Assembly: GCA_944385575.1 (NCBI GenBank)
Contig: CALWXT010000003.1
Location: 20,692-84,691, forward strand
Reading direction: 5' to 3'
Origin: an uncultured Flavonifractor sp.
GTDB lineage: Bacteria > Bacillota > Clostridia > Oscillospirales > Oscillospiraceae
DNA: 64,000 nt
Shown: positions 36,501 to 44,908 of the stretch, one piece after another
Numbering within the stretch: the first letter of the stretch is position 1
How the letters are laid out: every line of letters begins with the position of its first letter
Made by a program: the position numbers and the translations under genes
Notes under the pieces: model-generated
What the model was told of the DNA's origin: nothing
Databases searched by the model: none
What the model saw: only the letters and a program-made list of their open reading frames with translations

Positions 36501-37003
36501 TCCTCCCCAAACAGCTCTCGCATTTCCAGGGCAATAGCCTTGGCCCCGGCATAGTCTCCCGCCAGGATGCGGCGGGGCACCTCTCCCGACTGACAGGCAG
36601 ACAGCGCAATGAGCCCCCCTGCATGCTGCCGCAGCAGCTCCTTGTCAATGCGGGGGCGGATATAAAAGCCCTCGGTGAAGGCGCAGGAGTCCAGGTAACA
36701 CAGGTTGCGATATCCCTCCTCATTGCGGCACAGGAGGATCAGATGGTACATGGCGGCATCCAGTTCATGGACCCGGTCAGTACGGCCCCGGGGAGCCACA
36801 TACACCTCGCAGCCAATAATGGGTTTGATTCCTTCGGCCTTGCAGGCCTTATAAAAGTCCACCACACCGTACATCACTCCGTGGTCGGTGATTGCAACGG
36901 CAGGCTGGCCCAGCTCCTTTACCCGCTTTACCAACAGCGGGATGCGGCAGGCACCGTCCAGCAGGGAAAACTCGGTATGGACATGCAGGTGGACAAATGA
37001 CAT
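33524..37003 (-). CDS. dnaE: DNA polymerase III alpha subunit
   Basis: 1159 residues, the DnaE1/DnaE3 size. The N-terminal PHP domain opens with FVHLHVHTEFSLLDG; the polymerase catalytic aspartates are in MPDIDIDF; the C-terminal part has a tandem HhH region and an OB fold (VKIAGVVTAARTKTTRNN). It replicates DNA; Firmicutes usually also carry PolC, not in this window. AGGAGGT precedes the ATG. It follows two small zinc-ribbon genes by 26 bases. Confidence 0.97.
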   Translation of the reverse strand: MSFVHLHVHTEFSLLDGACRIPLLVKRVKELGQPAVAITDHGVMYGVVDFYKACKAEGIKPIIGCEVYVAPRGRTDRVHELDAAMYHLILLCRNEEGYRNLCYLDSCAFTEGFYIRPRIDKELLRQHAGGLIALSACQSGEVPRRILAGDYAGAKAIALEMRELFGEDGYYLELQDHNLPNDPAINQGLIRIHQETGIPLVVTNDAHYLRREDAQMQDTLMCIQMGKTVDDPNRLKMETSELYVKSTEEMAALFPEYPEAVANTLKIADLCNMDFQFGTYHLPEFKLPEGYTDGDAYFEKLCQEGYARRYPDDPEGFRERLAYEMGVIRQMGFVDYFLIVSDFIGYAKRNGIPVGPGRGSAAGSMVAYCMDITDVDPMKYSLYFERFLNPERVTMPDIDIDFCIRRRQEVIEYVQRKYGEDHVAQIVTFGTMAARGAIRDVGRALNIPYADVDAVAKQVPSGPGALHITLDEALKLSKPLRDLYEGDTRVKALIDTAKAIEGMPRHASTHAAGVVITRRPVMDYVPLAKNDESVVTQYVMTTLEELGLLKMDFLGLRNLTILDDTVKLVQKSRPGFTLADIPDNDPEVFKMLSDGRTSGVFQMESAGMTGVCVGLKPHNIEDITAIIALYRPGPMESIPRFIACKHNPDKVKYKHPALEPILSVTYGCIVYQEQVIEIFRRLAGYTMGQADMVRRAISKKKKAQIEKERQTFVHGDRSRGIVGCVANGIPQQIAEDIYDEIEAFAQYAFNKAHAVSYAIVAYHTAWFKCHYTKEYMAALLTSVLDSSEKVAEYIAECKECGIQLLPPDINESGADFTVSGDHIRFGLVAVKGVGRGFINAVLAEREKGGAFTGFPDFCQRMFSADLNKRVLENLIKCGAFDSMGVYRSRLLDAYESLVDTIAQNKRKNLEGQFDLFGGGGDEPQSAPELHLKNIPEFSRRELMTMEKETTGLYLSGHPMDEYRELAKQCKAAPIGAILTDFDQEGGPTRFRDEQRVKIAGVVTAARTKTTRNNTLMAYVTVEDDTGSMEMLVFARVLGECGPYLKENMPILAEGRISVRDEKAPQLMCDRVMPLEQVKDGVKLSAGGGERAKCLYIRIPSLSDPRWEKIKLILTMFPGTEQMKIRCADTGKLLGTPCLVHDALVQELEELLGRENVAVR

Positions 37004-37029
37004 AGGTACCTCCTTGGGAAAATGGTCTG

Positions 37030-37311
37030 TTACTTTACGACTTCAATGTATTGGCCGCAGCCGGAACAATAGCAGCCCCGCTCCTGCTGAAACAAATAGC
37101 AGTAGATGATCCCGCGCAGCGGCTCGCCGCAGGCAGGGCAACGCAGCTTTTGATTGCTGACGACCAGGCAGACGCAGTCTGCTGCTGCCAGCACCACCAG
37201 CAGCGGGATGCTCCAGGATGCCCCACCAGTCAGAAACGGCAGCCATATCGCAATAAGCAGCAAGCATGTAGATATTGCGGGAATCAGAATCCACCTGCGT
37301 CTAACATTCAT
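37030..37311 (-). CDS. Small membrane protein with zinc ribbon (paralog B)
   Basis: 93 residues. Two hydrophobic segments (about 9-25 and 33-51) then a C-terminal CPAC...CSGC ribbon that could bind zinc. Function unknown. The start is directly after the stop of the upstream paralog (TAG-ATG). It shares layout with that protein: membrane pair first, CxxC pair last. Confidence 0.78.
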   Translation of the reverse strand: MNVRRRWILIPAISTCLLLIAIWLPFLTGGASWSIPLLVVLAAADCVCLVVSNQKLRCPACGEPLRGIIYCYLFQQERGCYCSGCGQYIEVVK

Positions 37312-37596
37312 CTACTTCACCTCCAGCTTCCGTCCGCACTTGGGACAGGTGAAGGGCACCCCCTCCTGGGCACGCATAGCCTGGTGATAAACGGATTTCT
37401 TGCAGAAGGGGCAGCGCATACCGCGGATGGCCAGCACCAGGCCCACCGCAAAGGCTGCCGCAGCCAGAGCGCCCAGTGCCAGATAGAGCGCCGGACTCAG
37501 CTGCAGCGCCAGGCCCGGGATCAGCAGCACAATGGCCGCCCCGCAGCAGCCGAAAAATACCTTTTTCCAGATCTGGTCCACTGTGCCTTTTTCCAT
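37312..37596 (-). CDS. Small membrane protein with zinc ribbon (paralog A)
   Basis: 94 residues, two hydrophobic segments (about 14-32 and 38-57), then CPFC and CPKC, each a CxxC pair, near the C-terminus. No family recognised. With the next gene it forms a tandem pair in front of dnaE. Confidence 0.78.
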   Translation of the reverse strand: MEKGTVDQIWKKVFFGCCGAAIVLLIPGLALQLSPALYLALGALAAAAFAVGLVLAIRGMRCPFCKKSVYHQAMRAQEGVPFTCPKCGRKLEVK

Positions 37597-37638
37597 AAAA
37601 GCGCCCTTCTTTCTCTCTAAATGACATGAGGTGTATTT

Positions 37639-38097
37639 TTACAGATACCGTTTAGGGATCGGCAGCTGCTCCAAAAACCGCATAGCACGGCGCAGTTCCT
37701 CAGGTGGACCCCAGCCCACCGGGACAGTCAGCAAGACCTTTCCCTTGCGGCGAAGGGATATGGCAGTCCGGCTGAGGCCACCTCCACCTCTCCCCATGAC
37801 CGTGGTCCAACTGCGGCGAAGCAGGACCTCTGATCCCTCGTAAGAATAGCGATACACTGTAAAGGCAGTTTACTCTACAGCCTGTTCAGGCTCAAAGCGA
37901 ATCTCATGCCTGCCGCTCAAAACGTAGCGCAAGACAAGCGCCGCCAGCATACACAGCACCAGGCAGCAAAGACCCAGCTTTGACAGAACAACGGCGGCAA
38001 TCAGCACCACCAGCAGAAAAAATCCCGGCAGCAGGAGCCTCAGCATCCGTCCTTCAGCAGATGGCCGGAGGATAATCAGGCCATCTCGTTGCGTCAT
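37639..38097 (-). pseudogene. Membrane/PH-like protein interrupted by an in-frame TAA
   Basis: Two open frames (38097-37870, 75 residues; 37857-37639, 72 residues from GTG) lie in the same reading frame, separated only by TAA and four codons. The first has two membrane segments and ends EIRFEPEQAVE; the second continues TVYRYSYEGSEVLLRRSW and looks like the C-terminal soluble half of a bacterial PH/YcxB-like protein of about 152 residues. One base change (TAA to CAA or GAA) would restore a full gene. Either a recent nonsense mutation, a sequencing error, or two separate small genes. Confidence 0.6.
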
Positions 38098-38101
38098 TTC
38101 G

Positions 38102-38995
38102 CTATCCCTCTGCCAAGGACATCAGCTTGCGCAGGCGGTGGTTGAAGGCCGACTTACTCACCGGCGGATCGCACAACTCCGCCAGCTGAGTGAGAGTCAG
38201 CTCAGGATGGGCCATCCGCAGATCCACCGCCTCCTTCAGTTTGTCGGGCAGGTCTTCCAGCATCCCTCTCTCCTCCAAACGATAGATGGCCTCAATCTGG
38301 CTCTGAGCAGCCTCAACCGCCTTGTCCAAATTGGCGGCGTCGCAGTTCACCCGGCGGTTGATGCTTCCCCGCAAGTCCTTTTCCGCCTTGGCATTCATCA
38401 GCTCCATGGCGGCCACAGGGGCGCCGATGGAGGTAAGAAAGTCCTCAATGGCCTCACTCTGCTTAAAATATGTGATGTAATTAGCCTTGCGGCGGCTCTC
38501 CTTGGGACTAAAGCCTGCCTCCTGCATCAGTGCCTGCAGCTCCCGGCTGACGCTGAGATGGGGGGTGGCCAGCTCCAGATGGTAGCGCTTGGAAGGGTCA
38601 GTCACCGATCCGCCTGCCAGAAAGGCACCCCGCAGGAAGGCGGTCCGGCAATGGTCCTCCTCCAGCACGGCAAAGTTGATATGATGAGCCAGAGATTCGG
38701 CCGGATGGTAGCCGAAGGCATCCCCCAGTACGGACAGCTTGTCCGCCGCCGTCAGAGAAAAGATCAGCTTGCCAGCCCCCTCCTCCGGCACCCGGTCGAA
38801 CTGCATCTGAAAGGCCTTTTTGAACAGGGCGGGCAACCGGGCGGCAAAATCAGCGGACTCAGTGGTAATGCGCACCTGGCGGGCATCAAACTGCCCGCAG
38901 TAGAGCAGCACCCCGTAGGCTTCCGCCTGAGCGCAGCAGCGCCGGGACAAAGCTGTCCGGCACAGTTCTGCCTTTACGTCAGATGAAAAGGACAT
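38102..38995 (-). CDS. whiA: DNA-binding protein WhiA
   Basis: 297 residues from ATG 38995, with GGAGGGA upstream. An N-terminal LAGLIDADG-like domain (FLRGAFLAGGSVTDPSKRYHLE is diagnostic) and a C-terminal helix-turn-helix (LTLTQLAELCDPPVSKSAFNHRLRK). In Firmicutes it affects cell division and chromosome segregation. It stands in the conserved murB-rapZ-yvcK-whiA order. Confidence 0.96.
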   Translation of the reverse strand: MSFSSDVKAELCRTALSRRCCAQAEAYGVLLYCGQFDARQVRITTESADFAARLPALFKKAFQMQFDRVPEEGAGKLIFSLTAADKLSVLGDAFGYHPAESLAHHINFAVLEEDHCRTAFLRGAFLAGGSVTDPSKRYHLELATPHLSVSRELQALMQEAGFSPKESRRKANYITYFKQSEAIEDFLTSIGAPVAAMELMNAKAEKDLRGSINRRVNCDAANLDKAVEAAQSQIEAIYRLEERGMLEDLPDKLKEAVDLRMAHPELTLTQLAELCDPPVSKSAFNHRLRKLMSLAEG

Positions 38996-39032
38996 GCGAT
39001 CCCTCCATGCCGGCGGCAGCGCCCCGGCAGAT

Positions 39033-40049
39033 TTAAAAAATCCTGGTATTGGCCCGCTCATGGTAGAGCTCCATTACCGCGGCAGACAGCCGTGCAAAGG
39101 AGTGGCGGGCGTAATTCAGGGTCTCAGAGGCCAGGGGGCGGGTGACCAGCTCCACACCCAGGGCCTCAATGGCCTCCCTGTCCACAATAATGGGCACGGC
39201 GTCCTCCACTTTGTAGCGCTCCACCAGGCCGGGCCGAACCGGAGCGGAGTTACACAGGCAGAGATCCACCAGTCCAGGAGCCGAGTGGTCCAGCAGGGCC
39301 TTCACATGATCGGAGGCCGTCATACCCTCGGTCTCACCGTCCTGGGTCATGATGTTGCAGATATAGATCTTGATGGCTGCGGAGGCGCACACCGCCTCGG
39401 AAATCCCATCCACCAGCAGATTAGGAATAACGCTGGTATACAGGCTTCCCGGTCCCAGCAGGATCAGGTCGGCCTCCTGAATGGCCCGGATCGCCTCAGG
39501 CAGGGCCCGGGGATGTTCCGGCAGCAGGCGCACACTCTGGATGCGGCAGTCCTGGGCTTTTTTAAAGTCGCAGATTTTGGATTCACCCTGAACTCTGGTC
39601 CCGTTTTCAAACGTCGCCTCCAGAGTCACGTCAGCGGTAGTTACCGGCAATACCCGCCCGGTAATGGCCAAAACCTGACTCATCTTGGCTACCGCCTCAT
39701 CAAAGGAGTCGGAAATCCCGTTGAGGGCGGCCAGGATCAGATTGCCAAAGGATTGGCCGGTGAGCTTGCCCGATCCCTCTGGGAAGCGGTAGGTCAAAAG
39801 CTGCTGCATCACCGGCTCAGCATTGGCCAGTGCCTCCATACAGTGGCGGATATCACCCGGCGGCGGCATGCCAAGATCCTGCCGCAGCATGCCGGAACCG
39901 CCGCCGTCGTCCGCCACCGTTACAACGGCGGTCAGATTTTTGGTGTAACTTTTCAGGCCGCGCAGCATGGTGGACAGGCCGGTACCCCCTCCGATGGCCA
40001 CCACCTTGGGTCCCTGCTCCCAGTGCCGGTCAAATACGCTCTCGCTCAT
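39033..40049 (-). CDS. YvcK family gluconeogenesis/cell-shape factor
   Basis: 338 residues. CofD-like fold with VVAIGGGTGLSTMLRGLK at the start, VADDGGGSGMLRQDLG and MTQDGETEGMTASDHV. Members bind UDP-sugars and adjust peptidoglycan precursor supply. It lies 14 bases after rapZ and 37 bases before whiA. Confidence 0.95.
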   Translation of the reverse strand: MSESVFDRHWEQGPKVVAIGGGTGLSTMLRGLKSYTKNLTAVVTVADDGGGSGMLRQDLGMPPPGDIRHCMEALANAEPVMQQLLTYRFPEGSGKLTGQSFGNLILAALNGISDSFDEAVAKMSQVLAITGRVLPVTTADVTLEATFENGTRVQGESKICDFKKAQDCRIQSVRLLPEHPRALPEAIRAIQEADLILLGPGSLYTSVIPNLLVDGISEAVCASAAIKIYICNIMTQDGETEGMTASDHVKALLDHSAPGLVDLCLCNSAPVRPGLVERYKVEDAVPIIVDREAIEALGVELVTRPLASETLNYARHSFARLSAAVMELYHERANTRIF

Positions 40050-40063
40050 GGTACCTCTCCCCT

Positions 40064-40924
40064 TTACGCCCGGGTCATGTCACGGTGGTTCTCCGCGGCC
40101 TGGTACCCCTTCTGCCGGATGAACTCGGCCAACGCCTTGGTAATGGCCACAGAGCGGTGCTGCCCGCCGGTGCAGCCCACGGCAATGACCAGCATGGTCT
40201 TTCCTTCCTCCACATACTGGGGCAGCAGGAAGCCGATCAGTCCTTCCAGATGGTTCACGAAATCCTTGGTCTGCTGGTAGCCGAAAACGAAATTATATAC
40301 CCCCTCATCCAGCCCGGTCTGGTGCCGCAGCTCGGCTATGTAATAGGGATTGGGCAAAAAACGCACATCGAATACTAGATCAGCCTCAATCGGAATGCCG
40401 TACTTGAAGCCAAAGGAAATAACATTTACCGTCATAGCGGGTGTCTCCCCGCCCCGCCCAAACAGCCGCAGCACCTCACCCCGCAGCTTGGCGGTGGAAA
40501 GGGCGCTGGTGTCAATGATATACTCCGCCCGCTGGCGCACTGGGGCCAGCATGGTGCGCTCGGTGCGCACCGCCTCGTCCAGAGAACGGGCCGAGCCGGA
40601 CAGCGGATGGCTCCGTCGGGTTTCCTTATACCGCTTGATAATGGCCTCAACGCTGGCCTCAACAAAGAGGATCTTGTAGTCGCAGCCCATTTCCTGAAGC
40701 TCCTTGAGGGCATCAAACAGGCCGTCAAAGGTCTGTCCTCCCCGGATATCAGTAACCAGGGCCACCCGGTCATACAGGCCGGGCCGGGCCATGCACAAAG
40801 CTGCAAATTTAGGAATCAGCAGCGCCGGCATGTTGTCCACTACATAGAACCCCATATCCTCCATAAAGGAGGCCGTCTTACTTTTTCCGGCTCCGGACAG
40901 GCCGGAGATGATGACAAAATCCAT
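40064..40924 (-). CDS. rapZ: RapZ/YvcJ nucleotide-binding protein
   Basis: 286 residues. P-loop GLSGAGKS at residues 8-15, DNMPALL following, and a C-terminal domain with CTGGQHRSVAI (a small-molecule binding pocket in the E. coli protein). In enterobacteria it controls GlmZ RNA decay; in Firmicutes it is a GTPase/ATPase of less clear role. Central gene of the conserved block. Confidence 0.95.
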   Translation of the reverse strand: MDFVIISGLSGAGKSKTASFMEDMGFYVVDNMPALLIPKFAALCMARPGLYDRVALVTDIRGGQTFDGLFDALKELQEMGCDYKILFVEASVEAIIKRYKETRRSHPLSGSARSLDEAVRTERTMLAPVRQRAEYIIDTSALSTAKLRGEVLRLFGRGGETPAMTVNVISFGFKYGIPIEADLVFDVRFLPNPYYIAELRHQTGLDEGVYNFVFGYQQTKDFVNHLEGLIGFLLPQYVEEGKTMLVIAVGCTGGQHRSVAITKALAEFIRQKGYQAAENHRDMTRA

Positions 40925-40935
40925 GCGCGCTCACC

Positions 40936-41850
40936 TCAAAATCCCAAAAACTTCACTTCCGGCTCCAGCTCCACACCGGTCTCCCGAAGTACACGCTCCC
41001 TGACCAGGTCCATAAGACGGCACATATCCGCCGCCGTAGCCTTTCCTTTGTTCACCAGGAAGCCAGCATGCTTTTCCGATACCTGTGCATCCCCAACAGA
41101 GAAGCCTTTCAGGCCGCATTGGTCAATGAGGGCGGCGGCAAAGTGTCCTTCCGGCCGCTTGAAGGTGCTGCCGGCACTGGGCCATTCCAGCGGCTGCTTG
41201 GCACGGCGCTGAGCGGCCAGTTCATCCATACGGCCCTTGATGGCTTCCGCATCGCCAGGCTGAAGCTCCATCTCCGCCTCCAGGATCAGCCAGTCCGGAT
41301 GGTCGGAAAACAGGCTGTGCCGGTAGCTCAGGCCACACTCCGAGGCAGGGATCGTGGTCACTTTCCCCGTCTCGTCCAGATAGGTCACCGCCGTAAGCAC
41401 CTGGGCCATCTCGCCGCCGTAAGCACCCGCGTTCATCGCCACAGCCCCGCCCAGGGTGCCCGGAATGCCGTGGGCAAATTCCAGACCGGTGAGTCCCCGT
41501 TCCAGAGCTGCCACAGCCAGCCGTGCCATAGGGATTCCGCTCTCCGCCCGCAGGCGGCGGTTGACCTCTCTCGTCTGGTCCAGACCTCCGGATTTTATGA
41601 TAAGGCCCGCATAGCCGCTGTCCGACACCAGCAAATTGCTGCCGTTACCCAGGAAAAAGGGGCGCACCCCGGCCTCAGCCGCTGTCCGCACCACAGCCGC
41701 CGCCTCTTTCCTGTCACGGGGCAGCGCCATCAGCCGGGCAGGGCCGCCGATACGGAAGGTGGTGTGGCGGCTCATGGGCTCGTTTTCCCGCAGCTCCAGG
41801 TCGGGAAACCGGCTTTTCAGCATCTGTGCAAGTGTCTCCAATTGATCCAT
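40936..41850 (-). CDS. murB: UDP-N-acetylenolpyruvoylglucosamine reductase
   Basis: 304 residues from ATG 41850, because GGAGG lies 5 bases upstream; the earlier TTG is excluded. FAD-binding segments include RIGGPARLMALPRDR, LGNGSNLLVSDSGYAG and GIPGTLGGAVAMNAGAYG. The C-terminal PSAGSTFKRPEGHFAAALID indicates the type II MurB found in Firmicutes. Makes UDP-MurNAc for peptidoglycan. First gene of the leftward murB-rapZ-yvcK-whiA run. Confidence 0.96.
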   Translation of the reverse strand: MDQLETLAQMLKSRFPDLELRENEPMSRHTTFRIGGPARLMALPRDRKEAAAVVRTAAEAGVRPFFLGNGSNLLVSDSGYAGLIIKSGGLDQTREVNRRLRAESGIPMARLAVAALERGLTGLEFAHGIPGTLGGAVAMNAGAYGGEMAQVLTAVTYLDETGKVTTIPASECGLSYRHSLFSDHPDWLILEAEMELQPGDAEAIKGRMDELAAQRRAKQPLEWPSAGSTFKRPEGHFAAALIDQCGLKGFSVGDAQVSEKHAGFLVNKGKATAADMCRLMDLVRERVLRETGVELEPEVKFLGF

Positions 41851-41918
41851 GCTGACCTCCAAAGTAAAATCGGTGATTATATTATTATACCAGAAAAAGG
41901 CTCAAAATAGAAGGGGCC

Positions 41919-42668
41919 TTATCCCAACCCAAACCGGTCAAACTGCTCCCGGCTGCCCCGGAAAATGTTCAGGTCAATCTGCTGCTGGCTGCCGGTATAG
42001 CCATCCAGCCGGGCAGTGTGGGAGTACTGCCAGAAATCCCAGCGCGGCATCAATGGGAATACCGTGAGGCTGGAACACCAGATGGGGTAATCTCCATACC
42101 CCTCCCCCGCCAGATAGCGGTAATAGGAACGGTAAGTCACATAGAGGATGGGTTTGACCCCGTAGTGCTCCTCCAGCCGCTCCAGCAGCGGGTCCAAAAT
42201 GGCGTGTACATGTTCTTTTTCCGGCGGGTCCTCCAGATAAGAGCCATAAAACTCAATATCCACCACCGGAGGCAGCGCCCCCTGAGTGACCGGCACCTGG
42301 TCGATGAAATTCTCAGCCTGGGTCTCCCCCGGGCTGTCATAGCTGAGAAAGTGATAGGCCCCCGGCCGAACCCCGGCAGCCTGAGCGCCCTCCCAGTTGG
42401 AGCGGAACTGCCGGTCCTGAAGGGTGGAGCCCTCTGTGGCCTTGATGAAGGCAAACTCCACTCCCTGCTCCGCCAGCACCGACCAATCCACCTCGCCTTG
42501 GTAAGAAGACACATCCACGCCGAAGACCTCCCACTGATCTGGGGCAGCCTCATGGGAGAGCAGGATCAGGCCACGCCAGCGCAGCAGCATTAACGCGGCA
42601 ACGGCAACAGCAGCCAATATCACAAGAATCAAAAGCAGCCTCATGACCGCCCGGAAGATTCGCTTCAA
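41919..42668 (-). CDS. GH25 family lysozyme, membrane-anchored
   Basis: 249 residues. An N-terminal membrane anchor (about 8-30) precedes one GH25 domain with GVDVSSYQGEVDW, the FIKATEG segment, the catalytic pair in VVDIEFYGS and a WQYSHTARLDGY end. It cleaves peptidoglycan between MurNAc and GlcNAc outside the membrane. It stands alone between murB and dapL; a role in wall remodelling is likely, but whether vegetative or in sporulation is unknown. Confidence 0.92.
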   Translation of the reverse strand: MKRIFRAVMRLLLILVILAAVAVAALMLLRWRGLILLSHEAAPDQWEVFGVDVSSYQGEVDWSVLAEQGVEFAFIKATEGSTLQDRQFRSNWEGAQAAGVRPGAYHFLSYDSPGETQAENFIDQVPVTQGALPPVVDIEFYGSYLEDPPEKEHVHAILDPLLERLEEHYGVKPILYVTYRSYYRYLAGEGYGDYPIWCSSLTVFPLMPRWDFWQYSHTARLDGYTGSQQQIDLNIFRGSREQFDRFGLG

Positions 42669-42760
42669 AGGACATCACCATTTCCAGAGGGTACCGCCGT
42701 GGCCTTTCCACGTGCGGATCCCTTTTATCATACCCGCCGGACACAAAAAACGCAAGTGCA

Positions 42761-42797
42761 ACAGGGGCGCCCGGCATACGGCCGGACGCCCCCACTG
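42761..42797 (-). terminator. Terminator-like hairpin after dapL
   Basis: ACAGGGGCGCCCGGC and GCCGGACGCCCCCACTGT form a long GC-rich stem with a mismatch; on the minus strand a T-run follows about 15 bases later. It starts just beyond the dapL stop. Confidence 0.6.
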
Positions 42798-42798
42798 T

Positions 42799-44016
42799 TT
42801 ACAGGATCCCGCGGATCCGCTCCACTGCTTCGATCGTGTCCTCTGCTCCTCCAAAGGCGGTCAGGCGGATATAGCCCTCCCCGCTGGGGCCAAAGCCCGC
42901 GCCGGGTGTGGTGACCACATTGGCCCGCTGAAGCAGCTGGTCAAAAAACGCCCAGGAGCCCATGCCATCCGGCGTTCTGGCCCAGATGTAGGGGGAGTTC
43001 TCCCCACCGCATACGGTCAGGCCCGCCCCTGCTAAGCCTTCCCGAATCACGCGGGCATTATTCAGGTAGTAGGCGATGGTCTCCTGCACCTGTGCTCTGC
43101 CCTCCGGGGTATAGACCGCGGCGGCTCCACGCTGCACTACATAGGGCGCGCCGTTGAACTTGGTGCACTGGCGGCGGTTCCACATGGCGTTCAGACTGGC
43201 GCCGCCCCGCACCAGTTCCTTGGGAATAACAGTGTAGGCACAGCGGGTACCGGTAAAGCCGGCAGTCTTGGAGAAGGAGCGGAACTCGATGGCACAGGTT
43301 CTGGCCCCCTCGATCTCAAAAATGCTGTGAGGAATGGCAGGGTCGGTGATAAACGCCTCATAGGCGCTGTCGTACAGGATCACGGCCCCGGTGCGGTTGG
43401 CATAGTCCACCCACGCCTTCAGCTGTTCCCGGGTAGCTACCGCACCAGTGGGGTTGTTGGGAAAGCACAGGTAGATCAGATCCACCGGCTGGTCGGGGAT
43501 GGCGGGAGAAAAGCCGTTCTCCGCCACGCAGGGCATATAGACCAGTTTGTTCCAGCGGCCTGCGGCCTCGTCATAGTCTCCCGCCCGGCCGGCCATGGCG
43601 TTGGTGTCTACATAGACGGGGTACACCGGGTCGCACACAGCCACCACATTATCTGTCCCGAAAATATCCCCGATATTCCCGCAGTCGCTCTTGGCGCCGT
43701 CGGAGACAAAGATCTCGTCGGGGGCGATATCCGCCCCCCGGGCCTGATAGTCCTCCCTGGCAATGACCTCCCGCAGGAAGGGGTAGCCCTGCTCCGGGCC
43801 ATAACCATGGAAGCCCTCAGCGGTAGCCATCTCATCCACTGCCCGGTGCATGGCCGCCGTCACAGCCGGAGCAAGGGGACGGGTCACATCGCCGATACCC
43901 AGACGGATCAGGCGCTTTTCCGGATGAGCCTCCGAATAGGCCGCCACACGGCGGGCGATCTCAGAGAACAAATAGCTGCCGGGCAGCTTCTGATAGTTTT
44001 CGTTGATGGTCACCAT
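42799..44016 (-). CDS. dapL: LL-diaminopimelate aminotransferase
   Basis: 405 residues, the usual DapL length. Starts [17 protein letters not shown], with [11 protein letters not shown] and the PLP lysine in [16 protein letters not shown]. It converts tetrahydrodipicolinate directly to LL-diaminopimelate, bypassing the acylated intermediates, for lysine and peptidoglycan. Directly follows dapF (24 bases), the next enzyme of the same route. Confidence 0.96.
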   Translation of the reverse strand: MVTINENYQKLPGSYLFSEIARRVAAYSEAHPEKRLIRLGIGDVTRPLAPAVTAAMHRAVDEMATAEGFHGYGPEQGYPFLREVIAREDYQARGADIAPDEIFVSDGAKSDCGNIGDIFGTDNVVAVCDPVYPVYVDTNAMAGRAGDYDEAAGRWNKLVYMPCVAENGFSPAIPDQPVDLIYLCFPNNPTGAVATREQLKAWVDYANRTGAVILYDSAYEAFITDPAIPHSIFEIEGARTCAIEFRSFSKTAGFTGTRCAYTVIPKELVRGGASLNAMWNRRQCTKFNGAPYVVQRGAAAVYTPEGRAQVQETIAYYLNNARVIREGLAGAGLTVCGGENSPYIWARTPDGMGSWAFFDQLLQRANVVTTPGAGFGPSGEGYIRLTAFGGAEDTIEAVERIRGIL

Positions 44017-44040
44017 ATCACTTCGCTCCTTCTTTTTCTT

Positions 44041-44817
44041 TTATATGAGATATTCTCCTTCGTATACGGCAACTGCCGGGCCGGTGAGGTAAATTGTCCC
44101 CGTTGCGTCCCAGCTGACTGCCAGCGTCCCGCCGGGCAGCTCCACCCATACGTTGCGCTCCGACAATCCGGCCGAAACCGCAGCGGCCAGGGCGGCGCAG
44201 GCGCCGGTTCCGCAGGCCAGGGTCTCTCCACTGCCCCGCTCCCACACCCGCATACGCAGCCGGTTGCGCTCCGGCACTGCCACAAATTCCACGTTGATAC
44301 CGCCTGGAAAGGCCGGATGCCGCTCCAGCGCTGGGCCGATAGCCGGCAGTTCCAGACTTCCGGGGTCTTCCACAAACAGCACCCCGTGGGGGTTGCCCAT
44401 AGACACGGGAGTGAGCCGCCACAACCGGCCCAGCGCCTCCACCTCCACCGGTGAGTAGAGCTGAGGCGGACCCATATCCACCCGGACGGCATCCCTCAGC
44501 AGTTCCACACGCCTCAGGCCCGCCTTTGTCTCAATGTCCAACACGGCCTTGCCGCTGAGCCCCTGGTCCCGGATGTACCTGGCCAGGCAGCGGATGCCGT
44601 TGCCGCACATGGCGCCCTCCGAGCCGTCAGCGTTATACATTTTCATACGGAAATCGCCCCGCTCTGACGGGCACAGGCAAATCAGCCCGTCGGAGCCAGC
44701 ACCGAAATGTCGGTCGCTCATCCGCACAGCCAGTGCCGGAAGATTTTCCGGCTCGCCTTCCAGGCAGTTTAGAAACAGATAGTCATTGCCCAAACCCTGC
44801 ATCTTGATGAATTTCAT
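44041..44817 (-). CDS. dapF: Diaminopimelate epimerase
   Basis: 258 residues. Both catalytic cysteines are present, in MCGNGIRC and in LACGTGACAAL, with KMQGLGNDY at the N-terminus. It interconverts LL- and meso-diaminopimelate, without cofactor. First gene of the leftward dapF-dapL pair. Confidence 0.96.
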   Translation of the reverse strand: MKFIKMQGLGNDYLFLNCLEGEPENLPALAVRMSDRHFGAGSDGLICLCPSERGDFRMKMYNADGSEGAMCGNGIRCLARYIRDQGLSGKAVLDIETKAGLRRVELLRDAVRVDMGPPQLYSPVEVEALGRLWRLTPVSMGNPHGVLFVEDPGSLELPAIGPALERHPAFPGGINVEFVAVPERNRLRMRVWERGSGETLACGTGACAALAAAVSAGLSERNVWVELPGGTLAVSWDATGTIYLTGPAVAVYEGEYLI

Positions 44818-44847
44818 CTCCGGTTCCCTCCCTCAATGGATGCGGAA

Positions 44848-44875
44848 GGGCGGCAGTCCAATCGGGACTGCCGCC
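44848..44875 (-). terminator. Hairpin after the ANTAR gene
   Basis: GGGCGGCAGTCC pairs with GGGACTGCCGCC around a 4-base loop, between the ANTAR gene stop and dapF. No good T-run, so termination is uncertain. Confidence 0.5.
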
Positions 44876-44908
44876 GCAGGACCGTATCTGTCATTCATCT
44901 TATGCGGT

